Source of the DNA: a virus
DNA length: 29,586 bases
Reading direction: 5' to 3' (one strand)
IMG/VR virus record: IMGVR_UViG_3300030406_005472
Coordinates: 1-29,586 of that record
A program made the translations under genes and the position numbers. This document shows positions 6,108-13,499 of the stretch, in pieces. Below the pieces are notes generated by a model. It was given only the letters and a program-made list of their open reading frames with translations. It made no database searches and had not been told where the DNA came from. The stretch's first letter is position 1, and every line of letters begins with the position of its first letter.

Positions 6108-8786
6108 TTAATTACCAAAGAGAGGTGATGTTGATTGTCCAAAAGTTTGAAAGCGGCGCTCTATTTGCCTAACAAGTTCATCAACCGCATTACGCTCAAC
6201 GACCTGAGCATTTATAACAATGTTAACCGCGCTAGATCCACTCATGACCCGATCCACGCTTTGGGGTCTTCGACCGCTTTCTGGAACCACAAACTCGTTT
6301 TTATGTAACAGATGCAACCCGGCATTTGATCCAGTAAACATACCAGATCTAGCAGATGGGATCCGGCCGCCTGAGCGCATTCCTTCAAAGGCAATATCAC
6401 CCACGACACCTAACCGCCTCAAAAACTCATCAAGTCCTGAGGTTCTTCGATCTTGACGATCAGATCGGCGCTCTTGACGTCCTTCTCTTGTAAAGATGCT
6501 TTTGAAAAAAGTTAAAATTTGATTGATCCGTTCAGCAAAAGCTTTGGCTATACCAAAAATTAGAGCATCCGCAAAGATCGCCAATATGCGCGGCAGTGTT
6601 TTGAATAAAATATCAGGCAATACTTGAAGGCCGAGCTGGATCGCTTTGGCCCGTGCTCGTGCTTCATCTTCTACAGATTTAATTATTTCCCCTTTTGTGC
6701 TACCTCTTTGTCCTAAACTAGCAGCTAGCTGTAATACACCAAGGGCAGCTCCTATTCCAACCCCAATTTTTCCGGCTTTGGCTATCAGTGAGGATCCGAC
6801 ATTTGCAGCAAATTCCTTGGAGCCTTCTTTGGTTTTTGCTAATCCTTTTGTAAACCCAAAAGTGATTTTTTTATTGATCTCTAGAAGCTTGTTTACCCCA
6901 TTGTTAAAAGTGACAGCAAATTGAGTTAACATTTGTTGGAGTGGTGTCGACTCAAGAAAGCTTTGGCCCTCTTTGCCTAATTTGCTAATCAAATTAGTAA
7001 TTAAAACATTAAATTCTAAACCTGTTTTTGTTATTTTTGTATGAAAGAATTTAGCCAAGTCAATGATCCCACCATGTAAATGACTAAAGAATTCATCTGT
7101 TGATTTTTGTTGATCACTTGAAAGCATATGTAGGAAGCTTTGACCTAATAAATCGACCTCTTTTATTATCTCTCTGATCTTTTGGGGTCTAAAAAATTCA
7201 GGAATTCCAATCGTTGCAAACACCCGATCAAAGATACGCATGCGCTCAGCCACAAGATCGATCGAATCTGCTAATTTTTCAACATCTTTAGATCCGTCTT
7301 TGAGATCATCACCAAAGCCCTTCACATTCTTTCTATTCTGCGACATTAGATCATTAAAGGCATCTAAAGCACTCTCAGCGCCACTCATGGCCGTTTGTAT
7401 TACCTCAAAACCTTCAACAGTGTTAATGTCAAAGCTTTTCTGTAGATCAGTTAATATATTCTGAAAATCAGAAAGTTGATCTTTAAAGTTTTTCGGGATC
7501 TCTGAACTTCCGAATGGATTAGCAGCTGTTTGTACATTGATCCCTCTTTGCTGTAATAGATTGGTTTGCGGCACCTCAATAACATTTGATTTTGTAAGTT
7601 TATCAAGTCCAGTTAACCCTCTACCACCTAATCCTTTTGAAAGTTGAGAAACAGTTTCTGTTATATCGCCAGCAGAAGTTTTTATTTGCTCAATCATATC
7701 CATTAAGCTGATCATAATCTCCAATGTTTTGATTAAAGGCGTTAACATTTTATGAATTAACGCCTGTGATGCAATCAAAATGTTATTGACAAGACCTTTG
7801 ATCCCTTTTGACGCATCTGATGTACCAGCCAAAGAAACCGTGAAAAATCTCAAAACATCTAGAGCTAGATCATTTAGACGATCGCCGCCTGTGACAATAT
7901 CAGATTGAAACTCTTCGAGAGCGGCTTTAACACCAGCAGCCACAGCCATGGCGACATTCATGGCTCGTGAAAACATGTCGATGAGTCCAAGACTTTCAAC
8001 AAAACTTTGTTTAAGTCCTCCTACTGATACATTCAAAAGACTAATCGAATCCTGAAAAGTCGCCGCCGATTTTGCTGCTTTTGGTGATGCTTTTGCCCCA
8101 AACTCATCAACAAAAGCCAAAAACTTATCAAAATCACCCGCGCCAAGTGCTTGGCTGAGTTGTTGACCGCCTCGACCCAGCAACTCAAGAGCCGCGCGCG
8201 ATCTTAATGATGTGTCTTCCATGCCCTGGATCAAATGTAGTGTGTCCACCAATATATCATTATTTGATCTGAGCTCTCCTGTGTTTTCTCGGATCTGGAT
8301 CCCGTATTTTTTAAAAGCCTTCTCTGTTTCTCCGCTGCCTTTTGATAATAGCGCTAATCTTTTAGCTGTTACATCTAGGACAGACACAACATTAGATGCC
8401 TCCTGTCCTGAGGCTTGGAACGCTGCTTTTAACGCCCCCACAGTGGAAGCGGCTACACCTGATCTGTTTCCAATATCGCCGAGATCGTTGATCATATCAA
8501 CAGAGTTTATGGTCATTTCTTTTATAGACCCGGCGAGATCTTTAACTGTGCCGATTAATTTAACAAAACCAAAACCTAGGGCAGCAACTCCACCAACAGC
8601 TGCGATCGCTCCAAGTTTAACTTTTGAAAAACCGCCCGTTATTCTTTGGGTCGAGTCCTCAGCGCGCGCCGCCGTTTTTGTTAACTGAGATCTTAACTCT
8701 TTTGTTTCTCGTTCAGTCTTTTGGATTGAGTCAACAGCCCCAGTCGTGTTAACCTTTAAAATGTATTCAACAACACTTCGCGCCAT
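6108..8786 (-). CDS. Tail tape measure protein
   Basis: An 892-residue protein, the longest tail gene, just after the two overlapping assembly-chaperone frames. The N-terminus is a coiled coil ('KTERETKELRSQLTKTAARAED'), followed by hydrophobic segments ('GAIAAVGGVAALGFGFVKLIG', about 58-78) and a long helical Ala/Ser/Leu-rich body with further hydrophobic patches near 680-700 and 740-760. The C-terminus has 'GSNAGLHLLHKNEFVVPESGRRPQSVDRVM', a motif typical of tape-measure tails. It scaffolds tube polymerisation and sets tail length. By the usual rule of about 0.15 nm per residue, the tail would be about 130 nm. No lysozyme or peptidase domain is evident. Confidence 0.92.
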   Translation of the reverse strand: MARSVVEYILKVNTTGAVDSIQKTERETKELRSQLTKTAARAEDSTQRITGGFSKVKLGAIAAVGGVAALGFGFVKLIGTVKDLAGSIKEMTINSVDMINDLGDIGNRSGVAASTVGALKAAFQASGQEASNVVSVLDVTAKRLALLSKGSGETEKAFKKYGIQIRENTGELRSNNDILVDTLHLIQGMEDTSLRSRAALELLGRGGQQLSQALGAGDFDKFLAFVDEFGAKASPKAAKSAATFQDSISLLNVSVGGLKQSFVESLGLIDMFSRAMNVAMAVAAGVKAALEEFQSDIVTGGDRLNDLALDVLRFFTVSLAGTSDASKGIKGLVNNILIASQALIHKMLTPLIKTLEIMISLMDMIEQIKTSAGDITETVSQLSKGLGGRGLTGLDKLTKSNVIEVPQTNLLQQRGINVQTAANPFGSSEIPKNFKDQLSDFQNILTDLQKSFDINTVEGFEVIQTAMSGAESALDAFNDLMSQNRKNVKGFGDDLKDGSKDVEKLADSIDLVAERMRIFDRVFATIGIPEFFRPQKIREIIKEVDLLGQSFLHMLSSDQQKSTDEFFSHLHGGIIDLAKFFHTKITKTGLEFNVLITNLISKLGKEGQSFLESTPLQQMLTQFAVTFNNGVNKLLEINKKITFGFTKGLAKTKEGSKEFAANVGSSLIAKAGKIGVGIGAALGVLQLAASLGQRGSTKGEIIKSVEDEARARAKAIQLGLQVLPDILFKTLPRILAIFADALIFGIAKAFAERINQILTFFKSIFTREGRQERRSDRQDRRTSGLDEFLRRLGVVGDIAFEGMRSGGRIPSARSGMFTGSNAGLHLLHKNEFVVPESGRRPQSVDRVMSGSSAVNIVINAQVVERNAVDELVRQIERRFQTFGQSTSPLFGN

Positions 8787-8788
8787 AA

Positions 8789-9049
8789 TTACCCCAAAAG
8801 ATCAGCTAGATCACCCAAACTTACATTTGGGAACAACATAGCCGATTTTTTCCGGTTTTGTTTTTTAAGGATCCTGTTTAAACGGTCCGATCTTGTCGAT
8901 AGGCATCTGATACAGATAAATAAATCAAACCAATCCAGTTTACGAACTTCTGAAGGGAGTAAACCGTAGCGAGCGCCAATAAGATCGTAGATATGCAGCA
9001 GGTGTTCATCATTTGCGAAAGCTGGCCGCTTTTTCGGCGGCCTCCTCAT
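8789..9049 (-). CDS. Tail assembly chaperone, frameshift extension (lambda T-like)
   Basis: An 86-codon open frame overlapping the 3' end of the upstream chaperone frame by 41 bases and ending 3 bases before the tape measure. It contains 'IYDLIGARYGLLPSEVRKLDWFDLFICIRCL', a pattern (short helix, 'LPS.V..LDW.DL') common in the second tail-chaperone frame of siphophages. It has no convincing Shine-Dalgarno at its own ATG. It is therefore most likely made as a C-terminal extension of the upstream protein by ribosomal frameshifting at the A-run 9030-9034, giving a fusion of about 244 residues. The frame lies +1 (or -2) relative to the upstream gene, unlike lambda G-GT (-1). Confidence 0.75.
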   Translation of the reverse strand: MRRPPKKRPAFANDEHLLHIYDLIGARYGLLPSEVRKLDWFDLFICIRCLSTRSDRLNRILKKQNRKKSAMLFPNVSLGDLADLLG

Positions 9050-9524
9050 GTCCAGTCATCGCCGCATTAATAATAGCAGCTCGATCGTCTTTACTTAACA
9101 TGCCAACCCAAAGACATCCAGTATCAGGATTTTGTTGATCCACACCTGTAACAAGATGCACAGGATCCCATGTCGATCCTCCATCAGACGAGCCTCTTTT
9201 AACAACTTGACAAAGAATTTTATCCTCTTGATCTGTTATTGCAGTCAATTGCTCAGGCCTCAAGGAGCTAATAAATCCGATGAGTTGCTCTTGTTCAAGA
9301 TCGTTAAGCTCTTCGCCTTTCTGAGCTTTGTCTGCAATTACATCTATAGATTTTTTGTTTTTTGGCTGTTCTTTGACGATTTGAGCGGCGATCAATGAGC
9401 TGGCTAATCCTGCCCTCTCAGCCTCTGCAGGTGTCAAAATACGGCCTTCGAATAGCACCTGACCATTAAAGCATGTCACTCGCCAATAACTATCTTTGAC
9501 AAGCTCTTTTAAAAAGTCTTTCAT
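9009..9524 (-). CDS. Tail assembly chaperone (lambda G-like)
   Basis: A 171-residue protein encoded between the tail tube gene block and the tape measure, followed by an overlapping second frame, the hallmark order for tail assembly chaperones. About residues 14-45 ('WRVTCFNGQVLFEGRILTPAEAERAGLASS') begin a small domain; about 65-95 are Glu/Gln/Leu-rich helices; the C-terminus is Ala-rich. These proteins coat the tape measure during tube assembly and are not in the virion. ATG 9524 follows AACAGGAG by 6 bases. The gene starts at a divergent intergenic region shared with a plus-strand gene, so it and the downstream tail genes may have a separate promoter from the head genes. Confidence 0.7.
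   Translation of the reverse strand: MKDFLKELVKDSYWRVTCFNGQVLFEGRILTPAEAERAGLASSLIAAQIVKEQPKNKKSIDVIADKAQKGEELNDLEQEQLIGFISSLRPEQLTAITDQEDKILCQVVKRGSSDGGSTWDPVHLVTGVDQQNPDTGCLWVGMLSKDDRAAIINAAMTGHEEAAEKAASFRK
9024..9042 (-). promoter_or_regulatory. Putative programmed frameshift site with hairpin
   Basis: In the minus-strand mRNA, GGCCGC (9042-9037) and GCGGCC (9029-9024) are perfect inverted repeats around a 7-base loop CGAAAAA. The upstream chaperone reads GAA AAA GCG here and the extension frame reads AAA AAG CGG. A Lys tRNA on AAA could re-pair with AAG (+1) or with the AAA two bases back (-2). Both frames stay open across the site. The slip itself is inferred. Confidence 0.55.
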
Positions 9525-9667
9525 TGTTTCTCCTGTTGTGAGGTGTATAGATTTTTAACATATCAATGATCTTTTATAAAGTTTTTTGAATTATTTTATG
9601 ATTTACCCTGCAGGATATAAAATGATAGATTATAATAAAGTATAACCAATCAACAACAGGAGCTTCC
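9525..9667. promoter_or_regulatory. Divergent promoter/leader region between chaperone (minus) and 81-residue gene (plus)
   Basis: A 143-base AT-rich gap. On plus, TATAAT at 9631-9636 is followed by the shared leader AAAGTATAACCAATCAACA then ACAGGAG, placing the start codon 31 bases after the -10; no good -35 is visible. On minus, ACACCTCACAACAGGAG precedes the chaperone ATG, with AT-rich sequence but no clear hexamers. No other gene fits in the gap. Confidence 0.5.
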
Positions 9668-9913
9668 ATGCTTAATGTTTCTTCCCTAAATCTCAACCCT
9701 ATAAATAACCCATCAAAAAAGGGCTGTGTTGTTGAAAATACTTCCTTGATATTTGGCCCTTTTTCAAGATATAAAATTGTTGCAATACACACCAGATTCG
9801 ATCGTGTTTCTTGGTTTGTGTACGATGCTGATCTTACTGATGATCTTACCGGCGGGCCTTCTGTTATTCGCCAAGCAGACACATTTGACAAAGCTATAAA
9901 TGGGCTGTGTTAA
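9668..9913 (+). CDS. Hypothetical protein, moron-like insertion in the tail operon
   Basis: An 81-residue protein of unknown family, transcribed opposite to all surrounding tail genes. ATG 9668 lies 5 bases after a strong CAACAACAGGAGC site and downstream of a TATAAT box. The gene ends before a strong terminator (9936-9954). Promoter, one small gene and terminator inside a late operon is the classic moron arrangement. Sequence features are a Gly-Cys-Val-Val segment, 'FGPFSRYKIVAIHTRFDRVSWFVYDAD' (possibly a small beta sheet) and a Cys at the end. An inverted repeat (9716-9764) lies inside the coding region. No function can be assigned; superinfection exclusion or host takeover are only guesses from the moron context. 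Confidence 0.7.
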   Translation: MLNVSSLNLNPINNPSKKGCVVENTSLIFGPFSRYKIVAIHTRFDRVSWFVYDADLTDDLTGGPSVIRQADTFDKAINGLC

Positions 9914-9935
9914 AGGATAGCTACCAAAGAAGATC

Positions 9936-9954
9936 GGCCCGAAAGGGCCTTTTT
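9936..9954 (+). terminator. Rho-independent terminator after the plus-strand tail-region gene
   Basis: GGCCC-GAAA-GGGCC with a GAAA tetraloop, followed directly by TTTTT. It is 22 bases after the stop of the 81-residue gene and just before the minus-strand tube gene's stop at 9958. The T-run makes it directional for plus transcripts; it lacks a U tract for minus transcription, so late tail transcripts could pass. Confidence 0.88.
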
Positions 9955-9957
9955 CGT

Positions 9958-10899
9958 TTAGTTATCAACGGCTGAGCTTTGTTGGTTAACGATAACAATA
10001 CTGATCGCCTCATTGCTTGAATCCGCTTCACCTTGAAAAGTCAAAGTTCTCTCTAGCGCTCCAAAAGTGTTAACCGGATCGCTGTAGTCGGTCACATAAG
10101 CATTTTTAAGAGTAAAGGTTATGCTATCACTATCTGAGTTTGTAAAAACGAGAACCGCATCAGAACTGATTGCACTATCATCCAGAGAAGCATTATAAAG
10201 ATTGTCGTCCTCCATTTCCAAAGTGACATTGAACATGGCCTCTCTGACATCATTGATCGCAGGCTCTAAGGTCTTTTTATCTCCAAGAACTTGACGCCGC
10301 TCTAATTTATTATCGATTGAGCACTCAAACGATCTGACTTTGTAGCTCACACTGTTGAATGTCAAATTACCTGCTTCAAAATGAAATACTTGTCTACCTG
10401 ATCCCAAAGTTGATCCAGCCGCGGCCGCCCTTGCATCAGCATCCTGAGCGATAATTTCAGCGCTCATCATGATCTCTTCTCCTGCTGATCCACTAAAGCT
10501 CAAAGTTGAAACCATGCAACCAAGGAATTTCTCGCTTGATCCGGTACCTCTTTGAAGCTGTATAGTTAAACTGGGTAGAGTTGCCGATGGTGTATAAGTA
10601 TGGGTATAAGGCCCGGATCCAGTCGACGCCGCCGATCCGAGAGCCGCTTTTATCAACATTCCAGATCCTTCATAAAATAAAGGCAACTCAATCGATCCAC
10701 CGACAACCAAAAAATTATCAAAATGACCCGTGCTAAAAGCCGCAGCGCTCTGAGTTAAAAAAGACTTTCTAGATCTTTCTTGGCTCTCTGCTAGAGTTGC
10801 AGAAACTATTCGATTGGTGACTGTTAAAGCCGCCGCCGCTCCATAACTGGACTCTTCTCCTAAATTAATTAATCCTGATCTACCAAACTGTAAAGGCAT
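9958..10899 (-). CDS. Major tail tube protein
   Basis: A 313-residue beta-rich protein with the signature layout of phage tube proteins of the Phage_tail_tube type. It has an N-terminal 'GRSGLINLGEESSYGAA', then 'SIELPLFYEGSGMLIKAALGSA..TGSGPYTHTYTPSATLPSLTIQ', 'FEAGNLTFNSVSYKVRSFECSIDNKLERRQVLG' and 'TLEMEDDNLY'. 'YTHTYTP...PSLTIQ' and 'V.SFE.SIDN.LE' are positions I associate with this family. It polymerises around the tape measure to form the tail tube. It starts at ATG 10899 behind TAGGAG, between the DUF2341-like gene and the moron/terminator; chaperones and tape measure follow. Confidence is high on class and moderate on exact family. Confidence 0.85.
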   Translation of the reverse strand: MPLQFGRSGLINLGEESSYGAAAALTVTNRIVSATLAESQERSRKSFLTQSAAAFSTGHFDNFLVVGGSIELPLFYEGSGMLIKAALGSAASTGSGPYTHTYTPSATLPSLTIQLQRGTGSSEKFLGCMVSTLSFSGSAGEEIMMSAEIIAQDADARAAAAGSTLGSGRQVFHFEAGNLTFNSVSYKVRSFECSIDNKLERRQVLGDKKTLEPAINDVREAMFNVTLEMEDDNLYNASLDDSAISSDAVLVFTNSDSDSITFTLKNAYVTDYSDPVNTFGALERTLTFQGEADSSNEAISIVIVNQQSSAVDN

Positions 10900-10908
10900 A
10901 ACAATCTC

Positions 10909-11670
10909 CTATTGAGCAACTAGCTCTCTAATCTGTAATAAACATGTAAATGTGATTCCTTCGGCATCTGTGGTCAACATGCCGAGTCTAACCGTAAAAT
11001 CTTGCTGATCTGTGCCTGCTTTAACTCTTACTCTACACCATCCATTAATCAGGCGCGTTTCTTGGAGAGCAAACATTGAAGCCTGCGAAACTTTGGAATT
11101 GTTCTTGACATCAACATTAAATCTTTGAGGAAGCTTGAAGTCAAGTCGTTGATTGTATTCAATTCGTCTTTTAGCCAAAGCCGCCCCCACAGGAAACCAA
11201 ATATCAACCTCATCAGCCGGATCCTTTTGAAAAACTGAAACTGGAACAGTTCCAATCGGCCTAAACCCTACATCTTTAACAATGAATCCACTTGGACCAC
11301 CTAGATAAATGTAGCCGTTTAAAATACTCGATACGGTTATTGAGGTTTGAAGAGAGGAGCTCTGAGCGCTATTATCCCAATAAAGCTGGACGATCCTCAT
11401 CCGGTTATTAGCGCCGAGATTGATGTTTTCAGCTTGCAATGTTAAAGATCGATTAGGGATGTTAAACCCTGATTTGAATTGATAATTTAAAATTGACTTT
11501 CCATCTGCATCAGTCAACACTATATCATTGCCATCTGCTCTAATGTTGTTCCAAAAATCATCCCAATCAGCAGGAATTTCGACCTCAAAATCATGCGTGC
11601 CACTTGAGGCGCTACTTGCATCTATTGTGACGGGGATCCGACGATTAAATGATCCATTATACCAGCTCAT
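10909..11670 (-). CDS. DUF2341-like beta-sandwich protein in the tail block
   Basis: A 253-residue protein. The N-terminus ('WYNGSFNRRIPVTID', then 'HDFEVEIPADWDDFWNNIRADGNDIVLTDADG') matches my memory of the DUF2341 pattern (W..R.pItI...dfpv.i....d......dG.Dir.td.dG), normally found in surface or carbohydrate-associated proteins. The C-terminal half ('WCRVRVKAGTDQQDFTVRLGMLTTDAEG') looks like a minor virion protein. I chose ATG 11670, 6 bases after GGAG and overlapping the previous stop; an upstream extension to 11712 is unlikely. Its place between the tail terminator and tube genes suggests a tail- or neck-surface decoration that could bind glycans. The function is inferred. Confidence 0.7.
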   Translation of the reverse strand: MSWYNGSFNRRIPVTIDASSASSGTHDFEVEIPADWDDFWNNIRADGNDIVLTDADGKSILNYQFKSGFNIPNRSLTLQAENINLGANNRMRIVQLYWDNSAQSSSLQTSITVSSILNGYIYLGGPSGFIVKDVGFRPIGTVPVSVFQKDPADEVDIWFPVGAALAKRRIEYNQRLDFKLPQRFNVDVKNNSKVSQASMFALQETRLINGWCRVRVKAGTDQQDFTVRLGMLTTDAEGITFTCLLQIRELVAQ

Positions 11671-11671
11671 T

Positions 11672-12130
11672 TTAAACTCCAAACTGAGTTTGATGAGATA
11701 CTCTAACCTCAAGTAGCGCGATCCCTGCCTGACTTATACCATATTCTTCGCCATCAAGCGCGGTTTGGTTGACCAAAACATCTTCAGTTAGACCAGAAAG
11801 CCCGAGTGTTCGATCCTGTGTTAAAGCCTTTTGGAGATCAGCTGCTAGATTCAAAGCCCCGGTTATTCTTTTTTCCAAAGTTGATCCACCTGCATAAGCT
11901 ACAATTTGATAGACCGATTCCCCAACATATCGCCCGAGTGTTCGCCCCTGCTGCTCTATTGTGTCGACATAAATGATTGAAGCCGATGGAATTAGCGGCG
12001 CGCCGTTTGGAGCCCCTAAAATAACCCGTCCTGTAGCGCTAAGATTAGCACCTGAAAAACCGCTCGAAAAATCAGAACTCGTTAAGGCTTTGAGTTTATT
12101 GATGATCGTTACTTGAATTGAATCAGGCAT
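11672..12130 (-). CDS. Tail terminator / minor tail completion protein
   Basis: A 152-residue protein between the gp10-like gene and the tube region, where head-tail siphophages encode the tail terminator that caps the tube. It begins 'MPDSIQVTIINKLKALTSSDFSSGF' and shows 'SIIYVDTIEQQGRTLGRYVGESVYQIVAYAGG', a small alpha/beta protein pattern similar to gpU/terminator proteins ('...R.....v.....gG'). ATG 12130 overlaps the stop of the preceding gene. The longer alternative begins with TTG at 12142. The assignment is by order and size (most terminators are 120-160 residues), not by a clear motif. Confidence 0.65.
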   Translation of the reverse strand: MPDSIQVTIINKLKALTSSDFSSGFSGANLSATGRVILGAPNGAPLIPSASIIYVDTIEQQGRTLGRYVGESVYQIVAYAGGSTLEKRITGALNLAADLQKALTQDRTLGLSGLTEDVLVNQTALDGEEYGISQAGIALLEVRVSHQTQFGV

Positions 12131-12521
12131 CAGAAACACCAAAAGCTACAGATAAAAGTGATCTTAATTTATCAGGCAAATTATCTTTTTCTTTTGCAAC
12201 AGCTCGCCCTAGAAATAACCGGGGCGGCTGGATGTTATCTGTTCCAAACTCCTGAAATTTAGCATAACGGACATCAGATCCGCCTGATTGACCGCCAGCT
12301 CTCAATATGATTCGAGGTGTAGCCAAAGGAGCATCTATGAGACCATGAATCGACGATCTTAAACGGCCTGTTCTCACTTTTGGGAATGATGTGGCGTTAA
12401 CTTTAGCAGAGCGCTCCATTCTCAAAGCCGATGCCTCAAGTATTTTTTTAAGGTCGTCAATGAGGCGCTTTGAAGCTTTTTCTTGGACTTTTATGAATTG
12501 ATCAAAAGATAGTTGAGACAT
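12123..12521 (-). CDS. HK97 gp10-like neck / tail-completion protein
   Basis: A 132-residue basic protein with the gp10 family layout. An N-terminal helix ('FIKVQEKASKRLIDDLKKILEASALRMERSAKVNA') is followed by 'PKVRTGRLRSSIHG', then 'RYAKFQEFGTDNIQPPRLFLGRAV'. 'TG.LR.SI' and 'YA.f.EfGT....P.pFl..A' are the recurring marks of this family. It joins the connector to the tail. It overlaps its neighbours on both sides, consistent with coupled translation in the head-tail joining block. Confidence 0.88.
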   Translation of the reverse strand: MSQLSFDQFIKVQEKASKRLIDDLKKILEASALRMERSAKVNATSFPKVRTGRLRSSIHGLIDAPLATPRIILRAGGQSGGSDVRYAKFQEFGTDNIQPPRLFLGRAVAKEKDNLPDKLRSLLSVAFGVSDA

Positions 12522-13113
12522 TTCGAAAACCCCTCAATATTTGTTTGACCTCATCCGGCATCGTCCGCGGGCTCAAAGTTATGGTTGAATTGCGCTGAGT
12601 GATATTATTGTTTCCTTGGCTGGTTTTGGCTCGTTGCAAATGACTAGCATAAACACAGATCGCATGTACTAGATCAGCAGGAGGGCCGGATGTAGAGTAT
12701 CCTGCAGACAATACAACTTTGATATTTCGAAAACCCCGATCAAATGAGGCCGTTGAATCGGCTTTGAGTATTACCCGCGCGTTATTTTTATCTAAATGGT
12801 ATTGACTGCTCTCAATCTCAGTCGAGCTTGGATACTCTAGATCGGGATCTGAGTGGATGGATGTTATTGTGTTGATTGGTTTGATTGGAATTTGGAGAAC
12901 AGTCGGTAACTCAAACAGTGGACCGTCTAAAAATAAACTATATGTAGCTTGATCCAGTGTTAAAGAGGTAGCCCCATCAGACATGGTAAATCCGAGATAT
13001 TGAGCGATCGCGGATTCAACACGTCCAATGAGGCTATTCAAATCTGTGTCAAGATCTGTGCCCTGGATCTCAGGCAAATACTCTTTGAGAGTTGCTGCGT
13101 TAACCAAGGCCAT
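12502..13113 (-). CDS. Head-tail connector (gp6-like adaptor)
   Basis: A 203-residue protein, first gene of the connector block. The N-terminal 'LVNAATLKEYLPEIQGTDLDTDLNSLIGRVESAIAQYLGF' is typical of gp6-like adaptors, which begin with helices starting '...LK.yl......D..l..li..A...i..ylg'. A later 'DLVHAICVYASHLQRA' helix resembles the C-terminal helix of this family, and 'RTMPDEVKQILRGFRNVS' ends the protein, as is common in connector proteins. It forms a ring below the portal. AGGTGATCTG precedes ATG 13113. It follows a small beta protein and precedes gp10-like. Confidence 0.82.
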   Translation of the reverse strand: MALVNAATLKEYLPEIQGTDLDTDLNSLIGRVESAIAQYLGFTMSDGATSLTLDQATYSLFLDGPLFELPTVLQIPIKPINTITSIHSDPDLEYPSSTEIESSQYHLDKNNARVILKADSTASFDRGFRNIKVVLSAGYSTSGPPADLVHAICVYASHLQRAKTSQGNNNITQRNSTITLSPRTMPDEVKQILRGFRNVSTIF

Positions 13114-13121
13114 CAGATCAC

Positions 13122-13490
13122 CTAGCTATAATCTCTCGATAGATCACAAAGGACATTAACAGAGATTTGTCCAACTACACCAGCCCCTGAATGTCCAACT
13201 CGGATTTTGATAGCTGATCCGGCTGCAAAATCAAGCTTGTCAGCATTGGCCAAAGTTAGAGACTCGACAACGCCAACAGAAAAACCTGTTGAATTAGTCG
13301 CTCGTGTTGCATATGTAACAGATGCATCAGCATTTTGAACACTAAGAGTCATGTAGTTTGTCCCGTTTGCGCCTATAGCACCAGCACACAGGCGGACCTC
13401 TTTTACTGTGAGGGCAACAGGACAGACCAAGAAAAGATCCATAGCGGCCCCGGCTGCAAAGTCCAAATATCCATTTAAAATAATAGGCAT
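13122..13490 (-). CDS. Small beta-rich head protein, possible capsid decoration protein
   Basis: A 122-residue, low-charge, Ala/Val/Gly-rich protein ('LDFAAGAAMDLFLVCPVALTVKEVRLCAGAIGANGTNYMTLSVQNAD'), predicted all-beta. It sits immediately after the major capsid gene and before the connector, where decoration or head-fibre proteins are often encoded. 'LTLANADKLDFAAGSAIKIRV' partly repeats the N-terminal 'LDFAAGAAMDLFLV', suggesting a symmetric sheet. AGGAGATTGACATG gives a strong start. It could also be a short fibre or hoc-like protein; no family recognised. Confidence 0.65.
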   Translation of the reverse strand: MPIILNGYLDFAAGAAMDLFLVCPVALTVKEVRLCAGAIGANGTNYMTLSVQNADASVTYATRATNSTGFSVGVVESLTLANADKLDFAAGSAIKIRVGHSGAGVVGQISVNVLCDLSRDYS

Positions 13491-13499
13491 GTCAATCTC

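Noticed and set aside
8212-8688. Plus-strand 158-codon frame opposite the tape measure
   Set aside because: Antisense to the tape-measure N-terminus; composition is that of an inverted helical coding frame.
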